A stretch of 64,000 nucleotides of DNA from contig OZ024796.1 of assembly GCA_964017045.1 (NCBI GenBank), positions 436,501 through 500,500 on the forward strand, written 5' to 3'. Positions 50,258 to 60,800 of this stretch are shown here, piece after piece. Position numbers and translations under genes: made by a program. The notes under the pieces were generated by a model. It had not been told where the DNA came from, did no database searches, and saw only the letters and a program-made list of their open reading frames with translations. Within the stretch, counting starts at the first letter, position 1; every line of letters begins with the position of its first letter. The stretch is from Omphiscola glabra (Eukaryota; Mollusca; Gastropoda; Lymnaeidae).

Positions 50258-50735
50258 ATGTGTGAAAATATAGATTTGCAATATATCCGACATATCATGG
50301 CATCATTATGTGTGGTATGTGTCATAAAAATGAAATGAGTGTTTTAGTGGTAAACATGTTTGTAAATATAATGTTTATAAATGAAAAAAATGAGACAAGA
50401 ATCAATGGAAATGGAAACATAGCATAGGGCAATCCATCACGCGAGCCTACTATTTGTTTTACACGCAATATACGCGGTTAAAATTGATATAGTAAATACA
50501 ATAAAATATATATTATTACTTTTATACAGCATCTGTGGCATATCCGACAAGCAAGGAATACAGCAACAAAATAATACGAGAAATAAGACAAGTATAACTC
50601 GATGAGAGAAAAGAAGATTCATGTGTGTGTGTGTGGGGGGGGGGGGGGTAGTGAAAAGGTTATTATAAATTATACAATTAATGATTAAAAACTAAAAAAA
50701 CACAGATACATAATTCCAACTCATTTTTTTCCCTC

Positions 50736-50766
50736 TTTATTTTCAAGTCTATAAGGAATCTTTATT
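50736..50766 (-). terminator. SoxF candidate polyadenylation signals
   Basis: Two reverse-strand AATAAA hexamers (50761-50766 and 50736-50741) about 700-730 bases beyond the SoxF stop. If used, the 38-bp and 37-bp arrays lie inside the SoxF 3' UTR. Confidence 0.4.
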
Positions 50767-50867
50767 GATATACTTAATACTTATTTATATAGTTTCCCAT
50801 TTCAAATGTTAAGTTTTTAATTTAAAAAATTAATTTGATGTCACAAGATAACATCCCGATGACATTT

Positions 50868-50970
50868 GCAGGAAGCAGCACCAGTGCTTACAAGCCGTAC
50901 AATATTTGCATAAAGCACCAGTGCTTATAAGGTGTACAATATTTGCAGGAAGTACCAGTGCTTATACGCC
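50868..50970. repeat. 37-bp tandem repeat (about 3 copies)
   Basis: Three diverged copies of a unit with CACCAGTGCTTA and GTACAATATTTGCA. Probably within the SoxF 3' UTR. Confidence 0.85.
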
Positions 50971-51035
50971 ATGCAATCTAAGGATACCTGGAATATAGAA
51001 GACTATAGAAAACAAACAAACATTTAATAACTCTT

Positions 51036-51493
51036 GCCACGTGATCCATCAAAGCATCGTCTTCTGGGCTAGAGCCACGTGATCCATCAAAGCATCGTCT
51101 TCTGGGCTAGAGCCACGTGATCCATCAAAGCATCGTCTTCTGGGCTAGAGCCACGTGATCCATCAAAGCATCATCTTCTGGGCTAGAGCCACGTGATCCA
51201 TCAAAGCATCGTCTTCTGGGCTAGAGCCACGTGATCCATCAAAGCATCGTCTTCTGGGCTAGAGCCACGTGATCCATCAAAGCATCGTCTTCTGGGCTAG
51301 AGCCACGTGATCCATCAAAGCATCGTCTTCTGGGCTAGAGCCACGTGATCCATCAAAGCATCATCTTCTGGGCTAGAGCCACGTGATCCATCAAAGCATC
51401 GTCTTCTGGGCTAGAGCCACGTGATCCATCAAAGCATCGTCTTCTGGGCTAGAGCCACGTGATCCATCAAAGCATCGTCTTCTGGGCTAGAGC
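51036..51493 (-). repeat. 38-bp minisatellite overlapping the SoxF stop codon (12 copies)
   Basis: Twelve almost identical copies of a 38-bp unit containing GCCACGTGATCCATCAAAGC and TCTTCTGGGCTAGA. The rightmost copy overlaps the final codons and TGA of SoxF (stop at 51467-51469). Each unit has a CACGTG E-box palindrome and a TGATCCATCA inverted repeat. Copy identity suggests recent expansion. Confidence 0.97.
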
Positions 51494-53721
51494 AGAAACC
51501 AAGAGCGACGTTTCATCACGATTGTCAGGACCTTTGGCGTTATAATAAACGAGTTCCGGGCCATCTCCTAGCGATAGATCAACACACGAGCCCCCAATAC
51601 TGCTGTCGTGAGACCGTCTCCCGTCATCCGATGGGGAGTCTGACTCGTAAATGGGAGCAACTTGTCTGTAGTCCACGGAAGAATTGCTGAAATCCGTTAA
51701 ACACGGTACACTCGGACTTGCCTCGTGACACTGGACGAACTCTTGGTTTCCCCAGGTAGAAGCGCAAGCGCCTCGAGCTGACGGAGAGCCGCTACCGGCA
51801 TAATGATCCCAGTTCCCGTGCTTAGAAATGTGTTGATCTGTAAGCATATCTGAAGGAACGGGTAATTTATTACCCTTGCAGTGATAAAATGGGTTGTCCC
51901 CTGTAGACATGAAATACTGGAACTTTGTTCCGTACGGCGGTCGCTCCAAATTCAAATGTTCAGAACTTCCACGATGGTCACTGTCACGTTGTTCACTGTC
52001 ACACTGTTCACTGTCACGTTGTTCACGTTGAAATGACCGTGGTTTGTTTATGTTTAGTATGGACGGAGTGTTGAAGTGGCTCAACTCGGGTGTGACTAGA
52101 GTCGGGGTGTCGAAAAAGGTTGTTAAAACTTGTTTCTTTGTTTCATTCGAGTAATTTGCAACCATTACTTCCGGTGTGCGCAGACGTGACCTGCTTTCAA
52201 ACACGGAATCTTGGTCACATTCAATGACCGGAGCTTGTCTGAAATAAGGAGGGCGATACCTTTGATACTCAGACTCTGAAAAGTCACTAACGTTAGACAA
52301 CTCTGATAATTCGCTACGGACAGATATCTGTCTACTTTCCTGCCTTGTAAAACTATTAAAATGACGTAGGTGGGTGCTCTCCCCCTCTTCAAAGATTTCA
52401 CAACCGACCGTAACATCGTTTTGATATTCGTAAGTACGGTCACCGGTATTTGAATGATATGGCGTTGCGCTGCATTTGTTGTGATATTTAGCGTCAAGTG
52501 CTAATCCGTATTCCAAAACTTTCGCCGTATCCGGTGTTTCTGCAGACCGGACGACGAGTTCAGGCGATGAAAGGTTCGCTTCCGAAGACGAGCTTTCAAA
52601 CTCTTCTTTCACAGTTTTTTGTGAAGCTTGGTGATCTCTCTCATTACATGAAGTGAACGATTCAGAATTGGCGCTTACGTAATGCCCGCTATCAGCACTG
52701 GGATAGAGATGCCCGCCATCAGCACTGGGATAGAGATGCCTGTCATCGGCACGGGGATATAGATCGGCGTTGAAAGTTTTTTCCAGGAATTGATCGAGTT
52801 CATAGATATCTGCGCACGTCAACGCCTCTGCTTGCAAGGCTGATCTGTTGTCTAGTTTATCTGAATAAGTTTCTGCAGGATCATAATTATAACCGTTGTG
52901 ATTTTGCCTTACATTGTCAAATGAATTTGTCATTTTGGAGTCTTCGGGTCTTGAAGTCTTTGTTTCCTTGGGTCCACTCTCCAGAAATGAATCTCTGGAA
53001 CCAAACTGCGAATTCTGACCCGACATTTCATACGATAACTCCTCTTGCCGACGGGTTGTCGTGAGCTGCCGACGGGTTGTCGTGAGCTGTGCCGAAGGCT
53101 CGGTACGGTTAAAAGAGGGATACATGTCATATTCAGGTGGTGATCGTGTTGAATTCATCCCATTCATGTTGTTAAAAGAAGAATTGGCGGTGGTTCCATC
53201 ACCGACCTCAGCAGATATTCTACGGAGAAGGTTTGAGTAAGAAGCACTTTTGGCATTAAAAATAGTTTGATTTCCACCAAACTCCACGTTTTCAGGCATT
53301 CCGGACATGCGCACAAAGTGAGGCCTGCCTATATGGAAGCCCATAAAGTCTCTCACACTGCTCTGAGCCGCACCGTTTTGATTGAACGGCCCGAACTGGA
53401 GTTGCAGCGCCGACTCAATATTGTCACCGGAATATGCCGAGCGCCGCCCTTGACCCTGAGACATCACCGACAGAGAGGACGACTGTTCAACGAAAGATGC
53501 CGACATTGTCTCCGGCGAGGAAAGCTCACTCCGTGACGCTGAATCCGGTGGGCTTGGAGTGGGCGAGTCTCCGCCCTTGACACCACCTCTTTTGGTCAGT
53601 TTTCTCCGCCTTGGCCTGTACTTGTAGTCCGGATAATCTTGTGTGTGCTGCACTCGGATTCTCTCAGCCTCGTCCACAAACGGCTGCTTCTGATCTGGTC
53701 TCAAGCTTTTCCACTTCTTTC
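51467..53721 (-). CDS. SoxF: SoxF-group HMG-box transcription factor (large 3' exon; 5' exon not in window)
   Basis: The exon begins after an acceptor at 53723-53722 inside the HMG box: [20 protein letters not shown] then [20 protein letters not shown]. The [15 protein letters not shown] ending marks group F (SOX7/17/18); group E has YQPRRRK and group B RPRRKT. The N-terminal half of the box (MNAFMVW) must be in an upstream exon, probably beyond 64000. The exon encodes about 750 residues, far longer than vertebrate SoxF C-termini (about 250-300). Around 52780-52806 it encodes [13 protein letters not shown], resembling the SoxF beta-catenin-binding EFDQYL motif. SoxF proteins act in nuclei as endoderm, vascular or haemocyte regulators and modulate Wnt signalling. 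In-frame coding repeats occur (27 bp x3, 21 bp x2, 15 bp x3). It is Ser/Asp-rich and otherwise low in recognisable domains. Confidence 0.88.
51975..52030 (-). repeat. 15-bp coding repeat in SoxF
   Basis: Three to four copies of a 15-bp unit (TCACTGTCACGTTGT) encoding repeated [10 protein letters not shown] pentapeptides in frame. Confidence 0.85.
52685..52765 (-). repeat. 27-bp coding repeat beside the beta-catenin-like motif
   Basis: Three in-frame copies of a 27-bp unit encoding HLYPSAD.G-type nonapeptides, immediately C-terminal to the ELDQFL motif of SoxF. Confidence 0.85.
53045..53088 (-). repeat. 21-bp coding repeat in SoxF
   Basis: Two exact 21-bp copies (GCCGACGGGTTGTCGTGAGC core) encoding TTTRRQL repeated. 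Confidence 0.85.
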
Positions 53722-54635
53722 CTGTGGATGATAACATATCAACAAAGCCAGATGATAAATTTGTCTGGTTTATTTATCAATTATACGTGTATGTCTTATT
53801 TATGTTTGACTTTGTTTACGTTGATCGTTTCAGCTGCTCTATATTTCCCTTTTTAAAAACATATTGCTTAAGGTTAATTTTAAACTTATCCAGGGCTGTA
53901 GATAAGAATAGTGACTTTGAAAGTCGAAGAAAAGCAAGGTCATCGTACTTATTCTCTTAAAATATATTTTTCTGTGGAAAAAACCTTTCAAATATGAAAT
54001 TTTCTTTCCTTCAGCATTCACCCATCCGATCCGAGACTAATCAATATTTTAGATGGCGATTGATGAAAGTTGTACATGAAAGCTGTACATGAAAGTTGTA
54101 CATGAAATTTGTACATTAAAGTTGTACATTAAAAATGTAGATGAAAGTTGGAAATTTCCGAAATGAAAAAGAAAACCCCAGACTTTCTTAACAAATAATA
54201 ATAAGAAGAAAATAAATCAAAATGTCTTTTTTTTTTATTGTAAAGATTCAAATATTTGTGTCCACATTATCTGCTGCTATTTTAAAACATATAACCGGAA
54301 ATCTAAGGGTGATAACACATTAATTAAAAAAATAATAAAAATACATTTATCAATTTATTAATATGATGACTTTTTATAAAGGCTGCACCTATTGGTACAC
54401 GGGTACCAGAATTGAGAGGTTGGAATTAAAGAACGATTTAAAATATTTTTGTTGGGTTTGTAAAACAAAATTTGGAATCAAATGAAAGATGATTGAATGT
54501 ACTATACGTTTCTAAACTTAATTCTTAATTTTAACTAAAATAAACGACCATAAATGACATCCGAATAGCATTAGTCAAAATGTACACGGACACGCAGCGC
54601 CCCCTTTCGGACCCGGGACACATTAGACTCACACG
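53722..54635. other. Presumed SoxF intron, proximal part
   Basis: AT-rich, with a short TTGTACATGAAAG repeat at 54065-54145. No HMG-box exon on the minus strand was found here. Confidence 0.5.
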
Positions 54636-55672
54636 AGTATGACTACACTTATCCAACAAACAATTTGTAGTGCATTCTGTAATCAAAGAGTATGACTACA
54701 CTTATCCAACAAACAATTTATAGTGCATTCTGCAATCAAAGAGCATGACTACACTTATCCAACAAACAATTTGTAGTGCATTCTGTAATCAAAGAGTATG
54801 ACTACACTTATCCAACAAACAATTTGTAGTGCATTCTGTAATCAAAGAGTATGACTACACTTATCCAACAAACAATTTGTAGTGCATTCTGTAATCAAAG
54901 AGCATGACTACACTTATCCAACAAACAATTTGTAGTGCATTCTGTAATCAAAGAGCATGACTATACTTATCCAACAAACAATTTATAGTGCATTCTGCAA
55001 TCAAAGAGCATGACTACACTTATCCAACAAACAATTTGTAGTGCATTCTGTAATCAAAGAGTATGACTACACTTATCCAACAAACAATTTGTAATGCATT
55101 CTGTAATCAAAGAGCATGACTACACTTATCCAACAAACAATTTGTAGTGCATTCTGTAATCAAAGAGTATGACTACACTTATCCAACAAACAATTTGTAG
55201 TGCATTCTGTAATCAAAGAGCATGACTACACTTATCCAACAAACAATTTGTAGTGCATTCTGTAATCAAAGAGCATGACTACACTTATCCAACAAACAAT
55301 TTGTAGTGCATTCTGCAATCAAAGAGCATGACTACACTTATCCAACAAACAATTTGTAGTGCATTCTGTAATCAAAGAGCATGACTACACTTATCCAACA
55401 AACAATTTGTAGTGCATTCTGTAATCAAAGAGCATGACTACACTTATCCAACAAACAATTTGTAGTGCATTCTGTAATCAAAGAGTATGACTACACTTAT
55501 CCAACAAACAATTTGTAGTGCATTCTGCAATCAAAGAGTATGACTACACTTATCCAACAAACAATTTGTAGTGCATTCTGCAATCAAAGAGTATGACTAC
55601 ACTTATCCAACAAACAATTTGTAGTGCATTCTGCAATCAAAGAGCATGACTACACTTATCCAACAAACAAGC
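54636..55672. repeat. 53-bp minisatellite (about 19.5 copies)
   Basis: About 19.5 copies of a 53-bp unit: ATGACTACACTTATCCAACA, AACAATTTGTAGTGCATTCT, GTAATCAAAGAG. Variants are limited to a few sites (GAGTATG/GAGCATG, CTGTAATC/CTGCAATC, TTGTAG/TTATAG), so the array is young or homogenised. Confidence 0.97.
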
Positions 55673-55829
55673 GCAGATCCTATCCAGCCATATTTGCGTC
55701 TCATCGAAAGTGCCGTAAATGCCAAAGCTCGGTGTCGCCTTCAGTTATCTTACCCGCCAAGTGTTTTGTTAGTTTTGATGTTGTTATGTTCCCTAACTTT
55801 CCCAGCATTCTAATGCGGGCTTGTTAACT

Positions 55830-56155
55830 GCAAGTCTGATAAAGGGTGGGGGGTGGGGTGGGGGTGGGGGGGGGGAATTACTGCAAGTCTGATAAAGGGG
55901 GCTAATAACTGCAAGTCTCATTAAGGGGGCTAATAACTGCAAGTCTGATAAAGGGGGCTAATAACTGCAAGTCTGATAAATGAGGCTAATAACTGCAAGT
56001 CTCATTAAGGGGGCTAATAACTGCAAGTCTGATAAAGGAGGCTAATAACTGCAAGTCTGATAAAGGGGGCTAATAACTGCAAGTCCTATTAAGGGGGCTA
56101 ATAACTGCAAGTCTGATTAAGGGGATTAATCTCTGCAAGTCTGATTAAGGGAGCT
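55830..56155. repeat. 28-bp minisatellite (about 11 copies)
   Basis: Eleven copies of a unit AACTGCAAGTCTGATAAAGG plus GGGCTAAT. A G-rich run (55847-55876) sits at its left edge. Confidence 0.93.
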
Positions 56156-56637
56156 AATATGGGTTGATTTCTTGTTTTTCCTTCTATTTAAAGTGAATTC
56201 CATGTTAAACTAACAAAATATGGTTGATACTGTGGCATTACACGTCAAAATGACGAGTTTCTTAAAGATAGTGAAACCAAGGTTTAAACACATGATTTTA
56301 TTTGGTCTCGGAGTCTCTATCTCGTCATAATAACAGTGCATGCTGAAATTATTTAGATTATAATTGTATGAATAATCATGAAGACAAAAAGGAAACTAAA
56401 TTAAACCAAAGGCGAATCTGAGCATTTTTCAAAGAAAGGGAAATTACTGAACAGGGACAGTAGACAGAATTACCTTCATTACGCACTCTACGTCTCCATT
56501 CCCCCACTCCCCCCCCCCCCCAAAAAAAAATAATTTTAGCCTCAAACAAAAATTGTTTAGTGGATATTGCTTTACTTTTGACCCCAAACATGTAGCCGAA
56601 TAGTTGATTTTTTTTCCATAACATTAATATTAACTGT

Positions 56638-56764
56638 AGCATTCCTCCTTCATACAACTAAGAACTCTAGCATTCCTCCTTCATACAACTAAGAACTCTA
56701 TCATTCCTCCTTCATACAACTAAGAACTCTAGCATTCCTCCTTCATACAACTAAGAACTCTATC
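56638..56764. repeat. 31-bp tandem repeat (4 copies)
   Basis: Four nearly identical copies of AGCATTCCTCCTTCATACAA plus CTAAGAACTCT. Confidence 0.93.
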
Positions 56765-57628
56765 ATTCCTTCTTCTCACTCTCCCTCTGTGACACATGTT
56801 TGGGGTAGGCCGATAAAGAAGGGACGCAAGCGAGAGTTTTGTGGTCCTGATGGCATTGAACATGCATGGGCACACGCCCAAAGTAAATAGTTGTGCCACC
56901 ATTAGCCTTTGTACCGCGCCTGCCACGACAAAGGTTAATGGACGTGCCCCAACTACACCTGATTTACGGCCTTTGCTTCTGCTGTTTTCATAGTTGGTCA
57001 ACCAGCAGTGGTGGGGGCGTAAAGGAAAGTGGGTCAGTTTAAAAGAAGGGGATTATTGACAAGGGGTGTCTTTAATTTAATGTCGAACTGTCATTAATGA
57101 GGAAGCGGGTCATTAATGTGGCAATGGGTCCTTGGATATAAGGGGTGACTTAAGTGAAGTAAGTTATCGAAAGGGTGAGATAAGATCATTATTGAAGAAT
57201 GACTTAATTTTTGTGGTGTGTGGTGGTGGGGTGGGGGAGGTGGGATGACGTCACTGAGGCCTGAAAGTCTCCAGTAATTAGTATACCTGATTTATCTCGA
57301 TATGGGCTGGGTTCACCAAGTGCAAGGGTTGGGCACCCTTATAGCAGGATATGTCTGGTCCCCGATAATTTTTCTTCACAATAATGTGTCTTGGCTATGA
57401 GTTAACATTCAATGATTAAGTCAAGACAATCACTGCGGAAGTCAAATACAAAATTTCCCCTTCTCCTTGAATCGGAAAATTAGATCAATAAATGTGAAAC
57501 GTTTTTAAAAATATGAAAAAAAAACCTTCTTTAAAATCATCCATTTTCAATCATATGCCAGCTTACTAATTTCATTTAATTTAAATCTTCTTGTTACAAT
57601 TATATCCAGGAACTAGCTGGTTCAATAT
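56765..57628. other. Unrecognised GC-richer stretch in presumed SoxF intron
   Basis: 56765-57010 is GC-richer than its surroundings and has a 90-codon minus-strand frame without recognisable domain. The rest is unique. It may be a degraded mobile element. Confidence 0.35.
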
Positions 57629-57714
57629 CTGCAGATAGTTCTCTGATCTTAAATGCAGATAGTTCTCTGATCTTAAACTTAAAGCCAGATAGTTCTCTCA
57701 TCTTAAAGGCTGAT
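57629..57714. repeat. 24-bp tandem repeat (about 3.4 copies)
   Basis: Copies of GCAGATAGTTCTCTGATCTT plus AAAT with decay in the last copies. Confidence 0.85.
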
Positions 57715-57872
57715 AGAAATTTCTCAAAGGCATCATTTGTTACATATGAAACAGTTTGGGTCCATATTATTTTATACTTTTTAATAATTGTATTTCCATG
57801 TTGTACATCCAGTGAAAGCTTCTTAAATTCCAAACAAAATAAGTTTGCCTCACTATTTTTTATGTACATCAG

Positions 57873-60800
57873 ATATTGACTCGGTAGAGTTAAAGATGTC
57901 CTATTGATTCGGTAGTGTTAAAGATGTCCTATTGACTCGGTAGTGTTAAATGTGTCATATTGACTCAGTAGTGTTAAATGTGTCCTATTGACTCGGTAGT
58001 GTTAAAGATGTCTAATTGACTCGGTAGTGTTAAATGTGTCCTATTGACTCAGTAGTGTTAAATGTGTCCTATTGACTCAGTAGTGTTAAAGATGTCTTAT
58101 TGACTCGGTAGTGTTAAATGTGTCCTATTGACTCAGTAGTGTTAAATGTGTCCTATTGACTCGGTAGTGTTAAAGATGTCTTATTGACTCGGTAGTGTTA
58201 AATGTGTCCTATTGACTCAGTAGTGTTAAAGATGTCCTATTGACTCGGTAGTGTTAAAGATGTCTTATTAACTCGGTAGTGTTAAAGATGTCTTATTGAC
58301 TCAGTATTGTTAAATGTGTCCTATTAACTCAGTAGTGTTAAAGATGTCTTATTGACTCGGTAGTGTTAAATGTGTCCTATTGACTCGGTAGTGTTAAATG
58401 TGTCCTATTAACTCAGTAGTGTTAAAGATGTCTTATTGACTCGGTAGTGTTAAATGTGTCCTATTGACTCAGTAGTGTTAAAGATGTCCTATTGACTCGG
58501 TAGTGTTAAATGTGTCCTATTGACTCGGTAGTGTTAAAAGTGTTCTATTGACTCGGTAGTGTTAAAGATGTCTTATTGACTCGGTAGTGTTAAATGTGTC
58601 TTATTGACTCAGTAGTGTTAAAGATGTCCTATTGACTCGGTAGTGTTAAATGTGTCCTATTGACTCGGTAGTGTTAAATGTGTCCTATTGATTCGGTAAT
58701 GTTAAAGATGTCTTATTGACTCGGTAGTGTTAAATATGTCCTATTGATTCGGTAGTGTTTAATGTGTCCTATTGACTCAGTAGTGTTAAATGTGTCCTAT
58801 TGACTCAGTAGTGTTAAATGTGTCCTATTGACTCGGTAGTGTTAAATTTGTCCTATTAACTCAGTAGTGTTAAATGTTTCCTATTGACTCGGTAGTGTTA
58901 AATAATGTGTCCTATTGACTCAGTAGTGTTAAATGTGTCTTATTGACTCGTAGTGTTAAATGTGTCCTACTGACTCAGTAGTGTTAAATATGTCTTATTA
59001 ACTCGGTAGTGTTAAAGATGTCCTATTGATTCGGTAGTGTTAAATGTGTACTATTGACTCAGTAGTGTTAAAGATGTCCTATTGACTCGGTAGTGTTAAA
59101 GATGTCTTATTAACTCGGTAGTGTTAAAGATGTCCTATTGACTCGGTAGTGTTAAATGTGTCTTATTGACTCAGTAGTGTTAAAGATGTCCTATTGAGTC
59201 GGTAGTATTAAATGTGTCCTATTGATTCGGTAGTGTTAAATGTGTCCTATTTACTCGGTGGTGTTAAATGTGTCCTATTGACTCGGTAGTGTTAAAGATG
59301 TCCTATTGATTCGGTAATGTTAAAGATGTCTTATTGACTCGGTAGTGTTAAATAGGTACTATTGATTCGGTAGTGTTAAATGTGTCCTATTGACTCGGTA
59401 GTGTTAAATGTGTCCTATTGACTCAGTAGTGTTAAATGTGTCCTATTGACTCGTAGTGTTAAATGTGTCCTATTGACTCAGTAGTGTTAAATGTGTCCTA
59501 TTGACTCAGTAGTGTTAAATGTGTCCTATTGACTCAGTAGTGTTAAATGTGTCCTATTGACTCAGTAGTGTTAAATTTATCCTATTGACTCAGTAGTGTT
59601 ATATGTGTCCTATTGACTCAGTAGTGTTAAATGTGTCTTATTGACTCGGTAGTGTTAAAGATGTCTTATTGAGTCGGTAGTATTTAATGTGTCCTATTGA
59701 CTCGGTAGTGTTAAATGTATCCTATTGACTCGGTAGTGTTAAATGTATCCTATTGACTCGGTAGTGTTAAATGTGTCCTATTGACTCGGTAGTGTTAAAT
59801 GTGTCCTTTTGACTCGGTAGTGTTAAAGATGTCCTATTGATTCGGTAATGTTAAAGATGTCTTATTGACTCTGTAGTGTTAAATAGGTCCTATTGATTCG
59901 GTAGTGTTAAATGTGTCCTATTGACTCGGTAGTGTTAAATATGTCCTATTGACTCAGTAGTGTTAAATGTGTCCTATTGACTCGTAGTGTTAAATGTGTC
60001 CTATTGACTCAGTAGTGTTAAATGTGTCCTATTGACTCGGTAGTGTTAAATGTGTCCTATTGACTCAGTAGTGTTAAATGTGTCCTATTGACTCAGTAGT
60101 GTTAAATGTGTCCTATTAACTCAGTAGTGTTAAATGTGTCCTATTGACTCGGTAGTGCTAAATAATGTGTCCTATTGACTCAGTAGTGTTAAATGTGTCT
60201 TATTGACTCGTAGTGTTAAATGTGTCCTACTGACTCATTAGTGTTAAAGATGTCTAATTAACTCGGTAGTGTTAAAGATGTCCTATTGATTCGGTAGTGT
60301 TAAATATGTCCTATTGACTCGGTAGTGTTAAATGTGTCCTATTGACTCAGTAGTGTTAAATGTGTCCTATTGACTCGTAGTGTTAAATGTGTCCTATTGA
60401 CTCAGTAGTGTTAAATGTGTCCTATTGACTCAGTAGTGTTAAATGTGTCCTATTGACTCAGTAGTGTTAAATGTGTCCTATTGACTCAGTAGTGTTAAAT
60501 TTATCCTATTGACTCAGTAGTGTTAAATGTGTCTTATTGACTCGTAGTGTTAAATGTGTCCTACTGACTCAGTAGTGTTAAAGATGTCTTATTAACTCGG
60601 TAGTGTTAAAGATGTCCTATTGTTTCGGTAGTGTTAAATGTGTCCTATTGACTCAGTAGTGTTAAAGATGTCCTATTGACTCGGTAGTGTTAAAGATGTC
60701 TTATTAACTCGGTAGTGTTAAAGATGTCCTATTGACTCAGTAGTGTTAAATGTGTCTTATTGACTCAGTAGTGTTAAAGATGTCCTATTGACTCAGTAAT

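Noticed and set aside
54636..55672. CRISPR-like array
   Set aside because: Units are contiguous with no unique spacers and the context is eukaryotic; it is a minisatellite.
56729..57001. 90-codon minus-strand frame in GC-richer DNA
   Set aside because: No domain, and it partly runs into the 31-bp array; likely a mobile-element fragment or chance.
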